Shown here one piece after another: positions 8,866 to 17,227 of a stretch of 59,559 bases of DNA. The DNA is from an uncultured Spirochaetaceae bacterium (GTDB lineage Bacteria; Spirochaetota; Spirochaetia; Sphaerochaetales; Sphaerochaetaceae), in the NCBI GenBank assembly GCA_900315435.1, contig OMYY01000017.1, positions 1-59,559 of the forward strand, written 5' to 3'. Both the position numbers and the translations under genes were made by a program. The notes below the pieces were generated by a model. It worked only from the letters and a program-made list of their open reading frames with translations. It searched no databases and was not told the origin of the DNA. How positions within the stretch are numbered: position 1 is the first letter of the stretch; each line of letters starts with the position of its first letter.

Positions 8866-10329
8866 TTAGCCCTCGAACGGGTTCTCCGTCGGGTAGGGGA
8901 GGTTTGCGGGCTGGTTGTAGCCGAACTCCCGCACCCCCAGCATCCGCAGCAGGTCGAAGAAGCTCTTGCCGTGGTGGCCGAACATGACCGCGGCGTGGTG
9001 GGGGAAGTGGCGCTCGAGCAGGACGTGGCGGTAGAAGCGGCCCATCTGGGGCACCGCGAAGACGCCGATCGATCCGAAGCTCCTGGTAGGCATGTCCAGC
9101 ACCTCGCCCTGGGCGGCGTAGGCCGACAGCCCGCCCTCGGCCTTGCCCTGCAGCCGGTAGACCGTCACCTTGCCCGGCATGATGTCGCCTTCGATCGTGC
9201 CGCGGGTGATGTCGGGCTCCCCCTCCGGCTCCAGGTCCCGCTTCATGATCCGCTGGAAGCCCATGTGCGCCCCCCTGAGCAGGCAGGACGCGGTGTTGCC
9301 GCAGTGGAAGCCCATGAACAGGTCCTGTTGCGTGTAGGGCAGCTCCCGCCCCTCGAGGTAGCTGGCGGGGACCGTGTTGTTGATGTCCAGCAGCGTCACC
9401 GGCTTCCCGCTCAGGCAGGTGCCGATGAACTCGCTCAGCGTCCCGTAGATGTCCACCTCGCAGGAGACCGGAATCCCGCGCGCCGTCAGGCGGCTGTTGA
9501 CATAGCAGGGCACGAAGCGGAACTCCGTCTGGAAGGCGGGCCAGCACTTGGTCGTCAGCGCCACGTACGCGCTCCGCCCCCGGTGCTCCTCCACCCAGTC
9601 GAGCAGCGTCAGCTCGTACTGGGCGAGCCGGTCCAGGATGCCCTCGTAGGGGTTGTCCCGCCCCAGCTCCCTCCGCATCTCCTCCACCACCGTGGCGATG
9701 CGCCCGTCGTCCTCATGCCTGTGGTAGGCAGCCAGCAGGTCGAGCTCGCTGTTCTCCTCGATCTCCACCCCCAGGTCATACAGCCCCTTGATCGGCGCGT
9801 TGCACGCCAGGAAGTCGGCGGGCCTCGGACCGAAGGAGATGACCTTCAGCCCCTTCACCCCCAGGTAGGCGCGGGCGGCGGGCATCCATTCCCTGATCAT
9901 CCTGGCGCACTCCCCGGCGCTCCCCACCGGGTAGGAGGGGATGTGCGGGCGCAGCCCGCGCAGGCCGAGGTTGTAGGACGCGTTCAGCATCCCGCAGAAG
10001 GCGTCTCCCCGGCCGTCGACCAGGTCCCCGTCCCCTTCGGCCGCGGCGCAGAACATCACCGGCCCCCCGAACTCCTGGCACAGCAGGGTCTCGTAGGTCT
10101 CCGGCCCGAAGTTGCCCAGGTAGACCACCAGGGCGTTCGCCCCGTGCGCCCGGACGTCCGCAAGCGCCTTCCCAACGTCCCCTTCCTGCTCGACGCACAC
10201 CGGACACTCGTACAGCCCCTCGCCGTACGCCTTCACCACCGCGCTCCGGCGTCTCTCGCTCAGGGCGAGCGGAAAGCACGAGCGGCTCACCGCGACAATC
10301 GCTGGTTTCACTACGGGAATATTCTGCAT
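8866..10329 (-). CDS. L-fucose/L-arabinose isomerase family protein
   Basis: Predicted cytoplasmic aldose-ketose isomerase of the FucI/AraA superfamily, 487 aa. Metal-ligand-like motifs are visible: SCEVDIYG (Glu), VTLLDINNT (Asp) and the C-terminal MFGHHGKS (His). The start is the ATG downstream of AAGGAG. The araD-type gene ends four bases upstream, so the two form one operon. Neighbourhood favours a pentulose route in which the isomerase makes L-ribulose and the epimerase acts after a kinase step. A ribulokinase-like gene lies at 28.2-29.9 kb. Substrate could equally be L-fucose or D-arabinose, with the neighbour then acting as fuculose-phosphate aldolase. Family is firm, substrate is open. 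Confidence 0.85.
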   Translation of the reverse strand: MQNIPVVKPAIVAVSRSCFPLALSERRRSAVVKAYGEGLYECPVCVEQEGDVGKALADVRAHGANALVVYLGNFGPETYETLLCQEFGGPVMFCAAAEGDGDLVDGRGDAFCGMLNASYNLGLRGLRPHIPSYPVGSAGECARMIREWMPAARAYLGVKGLKVISFGPRPADFLACNAPIKGLYDLGVEIEENSELDLLAAYHRHEDDGRIATVVEEMRRELGRDNPYEGILDRLAQYELTLLDWVEEHRGRSAYVALTTKCWPAFQTEFRFVPCYVNSRLTARGIPVSCEVDIYGTLSEFIGTCLSGKPVTLLDINNTVPASYLEGRELPYTQQDLFMGFHCGNTASCLLRGAHMGFQRIMKRDLEPEGEPDITRGTIEGDIMPGKVTVYRLQGKAEGGLSAYAAQGEVLDMPTRSFGSIGVFAVPQMGRFYRHVLLERHFPHHAAVMFGHHGKSFFDLLRMLGVREFGYNQPANLPYPTENPFEG

Positions 10330-10333
10330 AGAA

Positions 10334-11050
10334 TCACACTCCTTTCTGTTGTGTTTGTCCGTAATAGGCATGTACGCCGTGCTTACGGAGGAAATGCTTG
10401 TCCAGCAAGTACTGGTCGATGGCGGGAACCGCCCCGTCGGCCAGCATCAGGGCATGGTATGCCATCATGGCGCACTGTTCGGCCACCGCGGCGTGATAGA
10501 CCGCGTCGCTTGGGCTATCGCCCCAGCAGAAGGGCCCATGGCTGTGCACCAGCACCGCGGGAATCTCCTTAGGGTCGCGGCCGAGTTGCCTGAACGTCTC
10601 GACAATCACGTTGCCGGTCTCCAGCTCGTAGTCTCCGTCGATTTCTTCTTTGGTCAGGTTCCGGGTACAGGGGATGTCGCCATAGAACGAGTCGGCATGG
10701 GTGGTTCCGAGGGCCGGAATCGCGCTGCCCGCCTGGGCGAAAATCGTGGCCCACGTGGAGTGGGTGTGGACGATGCCGCCGATAGAGGGAAAGGCCCGGT
10801 ACAATGCGAGGTGGGTCGGGGTGTCGCAGGAAGGGGAAAGATCGCCCTCGACCACCTTCCCGGTGGCGATGTCGACAACCACCATGTCGTCCGGCCGCAT
10901 CCGCCCGTAGGGGACTCCGCTGGGCTTGATGACCAGATGGGTGCGCTCAGGGTTGATGCCGCTGGCGTTCCCCCAGGTGAAGAGCACCAGATGCTGTTTC
11001 GGGAGCTCCATGTTGGCCTCGAAAACCTCTCGTTTCAGTTGTTCAAGCAT
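10334..11050 (-). CDS. araD: L-ribulose-5-phosphate 4-epimerase (class II aldolase family)
   Basis: Class II aldolase/adducin-fold enzyme of 238 aa that either epimerises L-ribulose 5-phosphate to D-xylulose 5-phosphate or cleaves a related sugar phosphate. Visible motifs are [18 protein letters not shown], the zinc-binding HTHSTWAT and [10 protein letters not shown]. The C-terminal [10 protein letters not shown] is typical of AraD/UlaF/SgbE epimerases and is absent from FucA aldolases, which supports the epimerase call. The start [16 protein letters not shown] follows AAGGAAG. It is the first gene of a two-gene operon with the isomerase and has a good sigma-70 promoter upstream. Confidence 0.85.
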   Translation of the reverse strand: MLEQLKREVFEANMELPKQHLVLFTWGNASGINPERTHLVIKPSGVPYGRMRPDDMVVVDIATGKVVEGDLSPSCDTPTHLALYRAFPSIGGIVHTHSTWATIFAQAGSAIPALGTTHADSFYGDIPCTRNLTKEEIDGDYELETGNVIVETFRQLGRDPKEIPAVLVHSHGPFCWGDSPSDAVYHAAVAEQCAMMAYHALMLADGAVPAIDQYLLDKHFLRKHGVHAYYGQTQQKGV

Positions 11051-11080
11051 ATGCCGCTTCCTTGTGTGGAGATGCTCTTC

Positions 11081-11110
11081 ATTGTCCCCACCTCGCCCAT
11101 GGATTGTCAA
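11081..11110 (-). promoter_or_regulatory. Predicted promoter of the araD-isomerase operon
   Basis: On the minus strand a consensus TTGACA is followed after 18 bases by GACAAT. The expected transcription start is about 24 bases before the araD-type ATG. Small inverted repeats (TTTC-TGACAT-GAAA) lie upstream, toward the divergent phosphatase gene. Confidence 0.55.
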
Positions 11111-11262
11111 GGAAACGATTGAATGGCTCGAAAGTGCAACTTTCTGACATGAAAGGTGTTTTCTTCTTTAGAGACTATGGTATCATGTATAAATGTCATT
11201 GTGAGATGCACAGGACAAATATGGAATCAGGGCTCTCATGGAAGAGCAACAAATGAACATCC

Positions 11263-12030
11263 ATGTGGAATAAAGCTATTTTCTGCGACGTAGATACGAC
11301 CATGCTTCCCGACCAGCGCCAAATGCCGAGCGGCACGCTTGTCGAAGGTCTCCATCAGGCGACCAAGGCTGGTTGTCTGGTGGTGATTGCCACCGGACGC
11401 ATCCGGGAATCGGTAAGGAACGTCTTCCAATCCCTCGAAGGGGAGGCCGTCTTCGCATGTTCCAATGGTGGCGACATCACCTGGAAAGGACAGCCGATTT
11501 CCTACGCATCGATGGACCTGAAGGATGTGGACCCCATGGTGCTGGTCGCGGAAAAATACGGGTGCACAGCCTACATATCCGCCGAGCACCCCTATTGGGC
11601 CGGAGCCCTTTCTTCCTGCTACCATGCCTTTTGCCGTTTCCAGCAGCTTCCCGTGCTTTCCTACAAGCGAGGCATGCTCCTTTCCCAGCTCTACCAGGTC
11701 AGCGTGATCGGCCATGGAGAGAGCCATGAGCAGTGTTTCGATGAGTTCGTCAGGATATGGGGACGCCGCTACCATGTCGTATCCAGCAACCGCGGCATCT
11801 TCGATGTCTCCTCGACCAGCAAGGCCGAGACCATCGAGAAGGTCTGCGCCGCATTCCAGATTCCCTGTGAGCGGACTTGGTCCTTTGGCGACGGGGAGAA
11901 CGACGCGATCATGATGCGCCAAAGCGCCCATCCCTACGTGATGGATTGGGCGCCTGCAAGCATGCTCGAAGAATTTCCCCTCCATTGTCACCGGGTGGAG
12001 GACGTGCTTCCCTCCATCATCCGCCTGTGA
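11263..12030 (+). CDS. HAD-superfamily hydrolase, Cof subfamily
   Basis: Predicted sugar-phosphate or nucleotide phosphatase of 255 aa. HAD motif I is DVDTTMLP, motif II is IATGR, the motif III lysine is in TSKAE, and motif IV is FGDGENDAIM. Motif I reads DVDTT where most relatives have DxDGT; both aspartates remain, so activity is plausible. A C2-type cap domain fills about residues 85-185. No strong Shine-Dalgarno is seen; the closest GGAAGAG is 16 bases away. It is divergent from the araD operon and ends 12 bases before the stop of the convergent dehydrogenase. Substrate is not predictable. Confidence 0.85.
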   Translation: MWNKAIFCDVDTTMLPDQRQMPSGTLVEGLHQATKAGCLVVIATGRIRESVRNVFQSLEGEAVFACSNGGDITWKGQPISYASMDLKDVDPMVLVAEKYGCTAYISAEHPYWAGALSSCYHAFCRFQQLPVLSYKRGMLLSQLYQVSVIGHGESHEQCFDEFVRIWGRRYHVVSSNRGIFDVSSTSKAETIEKVCAAFQIPCERTWSFGDGENDAIMMRQSAHPYVMDWAPASMLEEFPLHCHRVEDVLPSIIRL

Positions 12031-12042
12031 GGGACAGACGCG

Positions 12043-13080
12043 TCATTCCCCGAGCCTGATCATCACCTTGACCACGTCTTCGTGTCCGGCCGCGGCGTAC
12101 TCGTAGGCCTCGACCGACTTCTCGAAGGGGTAGACTTTGCTGATCAGCCGCTTGACGTCGATCTTGCCGCTGCCCACCTGCGCGATCGAGGCCGGGTATT
12201 CGTTGACATAGCGGAAGATGGTCTTGATCGTGATGCCACGCTGCTGCAGGAAGTTGATGTCGATGGGGACCGGGTTGCCCGGGATGCCGATCAGGACCAC
12301 GTTGGCTCCTGGAGCGGCAGCCTCGAAGATATGGGGAAACATGCCCTCGAAGCCGGAGCACTCGAAGACGTGCTGCACGCCCATGCCCTCGGTCCGGTCC
12401 ATGATTTCCTTCACCACATCCTTGCCCTTCGTGTTGATCGCGACAATCCCGTCATAGGTGGCGGCGATGTCCAGCTTCTTCTGCTTGATGTCGGCGATAT
12501 AGACCGTGGAGCATCCGCCGGCAAGCGCGCTGATGGCGGTCATGATGCCGATGGTGCCGGCTCCGTTGACCAGGGCGGTGTCTCCAGGCTGGATACGCGC
12601 CCGCTTGGCGGCTTCCATGCCGATGGAAAGCGGCTCGATCATCGCTCCCTCGTCGTAGCTCATGTTGTCGGGAATCCTGAAGGTGAACATGGCAGGGTGC
12701 ACCACGTTCTCCCGACAGCAGCCGTGGATCGGCGGGGTGGCCCAGAAGCGGACCGCGGGGTCGATGTTGTAGTTGCCGGAAAGGGTCTCACGGCTATGCA
12801 GGTCGGGGATGCCCGGCTCCATGCAGACGCGGTCGCCCACCCGCAGGTGTGTGACGTTGCTGCCCACCTCGGTGACGATGCCTGACGCCTCGTGGCCGAG
12901 GATCATGGGCTCCTTGACGACGAAATTGCCGATATTGCCCTTCAGATAATAGTGGACGTCGCTTCCACAGATGCCGCAGCTCTTGATCTGGATACGGACG
13001 TCGTCCGCACCAACCGTTTCGTGGATCGGATAGTCGCGGACGTCGAGGTCAAGCTGTTTCTCAAGTACCAGTGCCTTCAT
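12043..13080 (-). CDS. Zinc-type polyol dehydrogenase (sorbitol/xylitol dehydrogenase family)
   Basis: Medium-chain dehydrogenase, 345 aa, predicted to interconvert a polyol and a ketose with NAD. Catalytic zinc ligands are present: Cys in [11 protein letters not shown], His-Glu in GHEASG and Glu in MIEPLSIGM. The Rossmann motif is GAGTIGI. The structural-zinc lobe is unusual: where relatives carry closely spaced cysteines before GRYN..VRFFATPP, this protein reads [16 protein letters not shown] with none, so the structural zinc is probably absent. AAGGAGG lies 10 bases before the ATG. It diverges from the ROK regulator gene, which may control it. Confidence 0.9.
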   Translation of the reverse strand: MKALVLEKQLDLDVRDYPIHETVGADDVRIQIKSCGICGSDVHYYLKGNIGNFVVKEPMILGHEASGIVTEVGSNVTHLRVGDRVCMEPGIPDLHSRETLSGNYNIDPAVRFWATPPIHGCCRENVVHPAMFTFRIPDNMSYDEGAMIEPLSIGMEAAKRARIQPGDTALVNGAGTIGIMTAISALAGGCSTVYIADIKQKKLDIAATYDGIVAINTKGKDVVKEIMDRTEGMGVQHVFECSGFEGMFPHIFEAAAPGANVVLIGIPGNPVPIDINFLQQRGITIKTIFRYVNEYPASIAQVGSGKIDVKRLISKVYPFEKSVEAYEYAAAGHEDVVKVMIRLGE

Positions 13081-13157
13081 AGGGGAAAGCCTCCTTCCTG
13101 CTGATGATAACTTAACTATACCATTTTATAAAAGTTGTGCATTAGAAAAATGAAAAA

Positions 13158-13177
13158 AGCACATAGGACTCTGTGCT
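13158..13177. promoter_or_regulatory. Inverted repeat upstream of the ROK operon (candidate operator)
   Basis: AGCACA and TGTGCT are exact complements separated by eight bases, between the divergent dehydrogenase and ROK genes. The placement suits ROK autoregulation; there is no direct proof. Confidence 0.35.
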
Positions 13178-13255
13178 TGGAAGCCGAGGTTTCTTTTGAC
13201 AGGGGAATGGCAAGAGATGTATTCTTTGCTACATACGTTTATGGAAGGGGAATGC

Positions 13256-14329
13256 ATGCAGACGAGGAACCGGATAGTGGGGCTCCTGTACAAGGAGAAG
13301 TCGGTGACACGGCAGGAAATCGCCTCGAGGTTGGGCCTCAGCATGCCGACGGTCCTTGCCAACGTCACCGAGCTGATCGCGAGCGGAATGGTCTACGAAT
13401 CCGGCCTGAACGAATCCACAGGGGGGCGGAAGGCCAAGCCGCTTTCCCTCTCCCAGGATGTCCATTACGTGGTGGGGCTTGATATCACCCGCCACCATCT
13501 GCGTTTCGTGCTTGAAGATATTGGCAAGGGCGTGGTCCGGGGTGAGGGTGCGGACTTGGATTTCCAGAATGATCCGGACTACTTTCGGGAGATGGCGCAC
13601 AAGCTGGACGATTTCATCGCGGCCAGCCGTGTGGCGCACAGGAAGATCGAGGGGGTCGGCATCTCGATTCCCGGCATCGTCAATCCCTTGGCCAGCGAGG
13701 TAAGCCGTTCCCATATCCTGGGAATCACCCACGTGCCCCTTTCCTGGTTCTCCCGCAATATCGCCTATCCGGTCTGCTTTGCCAACGACGCGAAGAATGC
13801 CGCGCTTGCCGAGATTCCGCCCCAGGAGGGGAATGTGGTCTACCTGTCCCTGAACGAGACGGTCGGCGGCGCCTTCTGCCAGAAACAGGGCCTGTATAAC
13901 GGAGATGACTGGCAAAGCGGCGAGTTCGGCCATATGGTCATCTACCCCGGAGGGAAGCGCTGCTATTGCGGCAAGAGCGGATGTGCCGACCCCTACCTGT
14001 CCAGCCACGCGCTGGGCGAGAACCTGGAGGAGTTCTTCAAGGCGTTGGCCGACGGGGACGAACAGGCGAAGGCCCGGTTCGACGCCTATACCGACGCGCT
14101 TGCCATCTTGGTCTCCAATCTCCGCATGGCCTTCGACTGTCGGATTCTGCTGGGTGGCGATGTCGGCGGCTACCTTTCTCCCTATCTGCAGATGATCCAG
14201 AGAAAGGCGGGAACGTTGAATCTGTTCGATCCTGACGGCTCCTATATCGAGACCGGACACCTGAAACGGGAGTCCAGCGCGATTGGGGCTGCGAAACGTA
14301 TGGCCCGGCTGTATCTCGAACAGTGGTGA
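13256..14329 (+). CDS. ROK-family transcriptional regulator
   Basis: Predicted sugar-responsive DNA-binding protein, about 357 aa from MQTRNRIV. A winged helix-turn-helix (VTRQEIASRLGLSMPTV) precedes a ROK domain that contains ISIPGIVNP, ANDAKNAALAE and the zinc motif CYCGKSGCADPYLS. The ATP phosphate-binding signature of ROK kinases (DxGxT) is replaced by LDITRHHL, so it is a regulator and not a sugar kinase. The chosen start has GGAAGGGG six bases upstream; longer starts at 13217 (ATG) and 13196 (TTG) are possible. It is the first gene of a run with VOC, TIM-barrel and SGNH genes and diverges from the polyol dehydrogenase. Confidence 0.88.
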   Translation: MQTRNRIVGLLYKEKSVTRQEIASRLGLSMPTVLANVTELIASGMVYESGLNESTGGRKAKPLSLSQDVHYVVGLDITRHHLRFVLEDIGKGVVRGEGADLDFQNDPDYFREMAHKLDDFIAASRVAHRKIEGVGISIPGIVNPLASEVSRSHILGITHVPLSWFSRNIAYPVCFANDAKNAALAEIPPQEGNVVYLSLNETVGGAFCQKQGLYNGDDWQSGEFGHMVIYPGGKRCYCGKSGCADPYLSSHALGENLEEFFKALADGDEQAKARFDAYTDALAILVSNLRMAFDCRILLGGDVGGYLSPYLQMIQRKAGTLNLFDPDGSYIETGHLKRESSAIGAAKRMARLYLEQW

Positions 14330-14346
14330 ATAAGGAGGAAAGCAGT

Positions 14347-14724
14347 ATGGAGTGCATACAGGGCTTGCAGCACATCGGCTTGCCTGTCAACGACAGCAAG
14401 AAGACTCGGGCGTTCTACGAGTCTCTCGGTTTCAACGTGGTCTACGAGACGGACAACGGCGACGAGCACGTCGTTTTCCTCGAGCAAAAAGGGCTGGTTC
14501 TGGAAACCTACCAGAACGGCAGGGCCGCGATGGTGGACGGAGCGTGGAACCATGTGGCGCTTGATGTGGACGACGTCGAGGCCGCCTTGCGCGAATGCGA
14601 GAAGCTTGGATATCTGCCGCTTGAAGGCTCGATCCAGTTCCTTCCGTTCTTTGGAAAGGGCGTCAGATTCTTCACCATCCTCGGTCCCGACCATGAGAAG
14701 ATCGAGTTCAACCAGAAACTGTGA
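14347..14724 (+). CDS. VOC-family (glyoxalase/bleomycin resistance fold) protein
   Basis: Small metal-dependent VOC protein, 125 aa, one vicinal-oxygen-chelate module. Potential metal ligands are His in HIGLPV, His in NHVALDVDD and Glu in EKIEF. The ATG follows AAGGAGG and sits 17 bases after the ROK stop; the next gene begins 10 bases downstream, so it is within the operon. Members act as lyases, isomerases or dioxygenases. Pairing with a TIM-barrel sugar isomerase suggests work on a sugar or keto-sugar, but the reaction is unknown. Confidence 0.85.
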   Translation: MECIQGLQHIGLPVNDSKKTRAFYESLGFNVVYETDNGDEHVVFLEQKGLVLETYQNGRAAMVDGAWNHVALDVDDVEAALRECEKLGYLPLEGSIQFLPFFGKGVRFFTILGPDHEKIEFNQKL

Positions 14725-14734
14725 GGTGCCAGTC

Positions 14735-15631
14735 ATGCGTATTTCGACGGAAACAGGCTCTCTGATCCAGAAGGTCGGCGAGCGCAGGATGATCGAGATT
14801 CTCTCTCAAGCGGGATTCCAGGCCCTCGACTATACCTTCAGCCCGTTCATGGAAGAGGGTGACAGCCCTTGGAACGGAAGCGGGTACAAAGCCCACGCGA
14901 GGGAAATCGCCGAAATCGCCCGGGACCATGGGGTGGTGTTCAACCAGGCCCATGCCCCGTTCCTGTTCCAGCTGGCGGTGGACGAGGTGCCCGACTACAC
15001 AAGACACATCCTACCTCTTTTGGCACGTTGTCTGGAATGCGCCTCCTTGCTTGGCATTCCCCATGTGGTAGTCCATCCTCTGCACAACCTGCGGTACCGC
15101 AAGTTCCATGACGTGGTGTGGAAGCTGAATCTGGACTTCTACCGGAGTCTGGCGTCCTACGCCCAGGAGTTCGGCGTGAAAATCGCCTTGGAGAACATGT
15201 TCCAGAGCGATGCTCTGCGCAAGACGATTGTCCTGGACATGCTGAACGACCCGAATGAGTACGTAAGTTTTTACGACGAACTGGACGACAAGGAGCATTT
15301 CATCTGCCTGCTCGATACCGGCCACAGCGGACTGGCGGGAGAGGACGCAGCGGACTCGATCCGGATCCTCGGGCCACGCCTGAAGGCGCTTCATGTGAAT
15401 GACAACTGCTTCACCGACGACCATCATCTGATTCCTTACCAAGGGATGATCGACTGGGACCGTGTCCTGCATGCCCTCTCCGATATCGGCTACCGGGGAG
15501 ACTTCACCTTCGAGGCCCTCCATGTCTGGGAGCACGGGGACGAGAGTTTCTATCCGGTGCAGGCCCGATACCTGTACGAGGTGGGGCAGTACATGGTACA
15601 GCGGATCGAGCAGTTCAAAAGCAAAAAATAA
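14735..15631 (+). CDS. Sugar phosphate isomerase/epimerase-like TIM barrel protein
   Basis: Xylose-isomerase-like/AP_endonuc_2 TIM barrel, 298 aa, expected to bind a divalent metal and act on a sugar or inositol-type substrate in the cytoplasm. Metal-site candidates include VVVHPLHN, IALENMFQ (Glu), LLDTGHSGLAG (Asp, His), ALHVNDN (His) and FTFEALH (Glu). It starts at the ATG of MRISTET, 10 bases after the VOC gene. Relatives include IolE-type dehydratases, tagatose epimerases and 3-keto-sugar lyases; the sequence alone does not choose between them. Confidence 0.88.
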   Translation: MRISTETGSLIQKVGERRMIEILSQAGFQALDYTFSPFMEEGDSPWNGSGYKAHAREIAEIARDHGVVFNQAHAPFLFQLAVDEVPDYTRHILPLLARCLECASLLGIPHVVVHPLHNLRYRKFHDVVWKLNLDFYRSLASYAQEFGVKIALENMFQSDALRKTIVLDMLNDPNEYVSFYDELDDKEHFICLLDTGHSGLAGEDAADSIRILGPRLKALHVNDNCFTDDHHLIPYQGMIDWDRVLHALSDIGYRGDFTFEALHVWEHGDESFYPVQARYLYEVGQYMVQRIEQFKSKK

Positions 15632-15682
15632 GGGAAAAGCTCACGGTTCGGCTGAACCTGTCTGGAAAGGGAGGAACATGGG

Positions 15683-16327
15683 ATGTACCACATTGTCTGT
15701 TATGGGGATAGCAATACCTGGGGGGATTGCCCGCTTGGCGGGCGATGGCCCTACGAGGTGCGTTGGCCGGGAGTCCTGCAAGCCTTGTTGGGAAAGGAAT
15801 TCCTCGTGCACGAAGAGGGAATCAATGGAAGGACGACCGTCTTCGACGACCCGATGGGAGGAACGTACCGCAACGGCCTGAAAGGACTGGGGTATGTGCT
15901 TTCCACCCACGGACCGATCGATGTCCTGGTTTTTATGTTGGGAACCAACGATACGAAAGAAAATCTGAACGCAAGCCCCTATGCGATTGCCAAGGGGATG
16001 GAGACACTGGTCACGCTCACCGAACATTTCGAGTATCCGCAGCAACAGGGTGTCCGGCATATCCTGATTGTCAGCCCGATTGCCATCGGGGACAGGATCA
16101 TGGATGTCCCGCGGTTTCGGACCTATGGCCCTACCGCCCCGGAAAAAAGCCGTCGTCTCGCCCCGCTCTACCAGGAGGTCGCCCGCAACCATCACTGCGC
16201 GTTCTTCGATGCCTCGACGGTCGCAGGACCGAGCGAGGAGGACCAGTTGCACATGATGGAGCCGGGGCACAAGGCGCTGGCCGAGGCGCTTGCCCCGCTC
16301 ATCCGTAGTCTCGCGCTCAAGTCCTGA
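15683..16327 (+). CDS. SGNH/GDSL hydrolase
   Basis: Predicted esterase of the SGNH fold, 214 aa. Block I is CYGDSNTWG (nucleophile serine), block III is MLGTNDTK, and block V is EEDQLHM (Asp/His). No signal peptide, so it is probably cytoplasmic and may remove acetyl or other acyl groups from imported sugars, as in the related arylesterase/acetyl xylan esterase subgroup. GGGAGG precedes the start. It is the last gene of the ROK operon and its 3' end overlaps the convergent GntR gene by 11 bases. Confidence 0.88.
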   Translation: MYHIVCYGDSNTWGDCPLGGRWPYEVRWPGVLQALLGKEFLVHEEGINGRTTVFDDPMGGTYRNGLKGLGYVLSTHGPIDVLVFMLGTNDTKENLNASPYAIAKGMETLVTLTEHFEYPQQQGVRHILIVSPIAIGDRIMDVPRFRTYGPTAPEKSRRLAPLYQEVARNHHCAFFDASTVAGPSEEDQLHMMEPGHKALAEALAPLIRSLALKS

Positions 16328-17030
16328 GTTTCAGCGTGAAGGTGTTCCTTCCGACCGGATAGATGCTTTCACTGACTTCCAGCGGTCGCGCATGCTGGTC
16401 AAGCGTGAAACTGCTGATTACGATCGCGATCGAGCCAGGCTGCACGCCAAGCAGTCTGGCTTCCTTGTCGTCCAGATTCTTCGCGCTGATCGTCTTGGTG
16501 ATGTCGCTGCGGTGCAGCCCATGCTCCTTGAAGATGTCATGGAGGCTGGTGGTCTCCAGGTCGTAATTCTCGATGAAGGAGAGGGAGATGGGCAGGTAGC
16601 TCGTGGTGATGACGATCGAGCCCTGGTCGAAGGAGCCGCTCTGGTAGCGGAGTCTGGTCAGCTTCATGACCTGTTCTCCTTCCTTCAGCCGGAATGTCCC
16701 TGCGATCTCGGCCGGCGCCTTCATCCTCCTGAACTCCAGCACTTCGGTGGTCGTTTTGAACCCTTGGCTCTTCAATTCCTCGGCGAAACTCTCGATGAAG
16801 ATGGTACTCTGCTCGAGCACCTTGGCCGAGGTGACGATGGTGCCTTTTCCCTTGATCCGCTTGATCAGCCCTTCGTTCTGCAGTTTCAAAAGGGCGGTGC
16901 GGACCGTAGTCCTGCTGACTCCGTACGCTTTGCACAGTTCCGTCTCCTTGGGCAACATCGTTCCTTCCGAGAGGGTTCCATCCGTGATCTGCGTATGGAT
17001 GGTGTCGAGAATCCGGTCATATAACGGCAT
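16317..17030 (-). CDS. GntR-family transcriptional regulator (HutC/UTRA type)
   Basis: Predicted repressor of 237 aa. The N-terminal winged helix is typical GntR (MLPKETELCKAYGVSRTTVR), followed by a UTRA ligand domain (residues about 85-235; QVMKLTRLRY). UTRA domains bind small metabolites, often sugar phosphates. The start MPLYDRIL follows AAGGAG; an upstream in-frame ATG at 17066 lacks a ribosome site. It diverges from the FAD oxidoreductase/ABC transporter operon and is the obvious candidate to control it. Confidence 0.9.
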   Translation of the reverse strand: MPLYDRILDTIHTQITDGTLSEGTMLPKETELCKAYGVSRTTVRTALLKLQNEGLIKRIKGKGTIVTSAKVLEQSTIFIESFAEELKSQGFKTTTEVLEFRRMKAPAEIAGTFRLKEGEQVMKLTRLRYQSGSFDQGSIVITTSYLPISLSFIENYDLETTSLHDIFKEHGLHRSDITKTISAKNLDDKEARLLGVQPGSIAIVISSFTLDQHARPLEVSESIYPVGRNTFTLKLRT

Positions 17031-17148
17031 GGAAAGAAACTCCTTGTGTTTGTGGTAAGTCTGCATTGAATCGAATAATGTAATAACATACTAAGCGATT
17101 GGAACCGGTTTTGTCGAGTTTTTTCAAATTTTTTTGAAATATTTTTGA

Positions 17149-17201
17149 TTGACAGCTGATAAAACCATGACATAATACATTTTTGTGAAGGGATTACCTT
17201 C
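17149..17201 (+). promoter_or_regulatory. Promoter and candidate operator of the FAD1-ABC transporter operon
   Basis: A consensus TTGACA (17149-17154) is followed after 16 bases by CATAAT (17171-17176). A palindrome GAAGG-GATTA-CCTTC (17187-17201) covers the expected start of transcription, the right place for a GntR repressor to block initiation. Upstream lies an AT-rich repeat TTTCAAA...TTTGAAA. Confidence 0.6.
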
Positions 17202-17227
17202 GTATGTAGTTATATATGGAGGATTGC

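Noticed and set aside
15640-15660. GGTTC-GGCT-GAACC hairpin between the TIM-barrel and SGNH genes
   Set aside because: Short stem, no T-run, and the following gene has its own strong ribosome site; probably incidental or a minor mRNA stability element.
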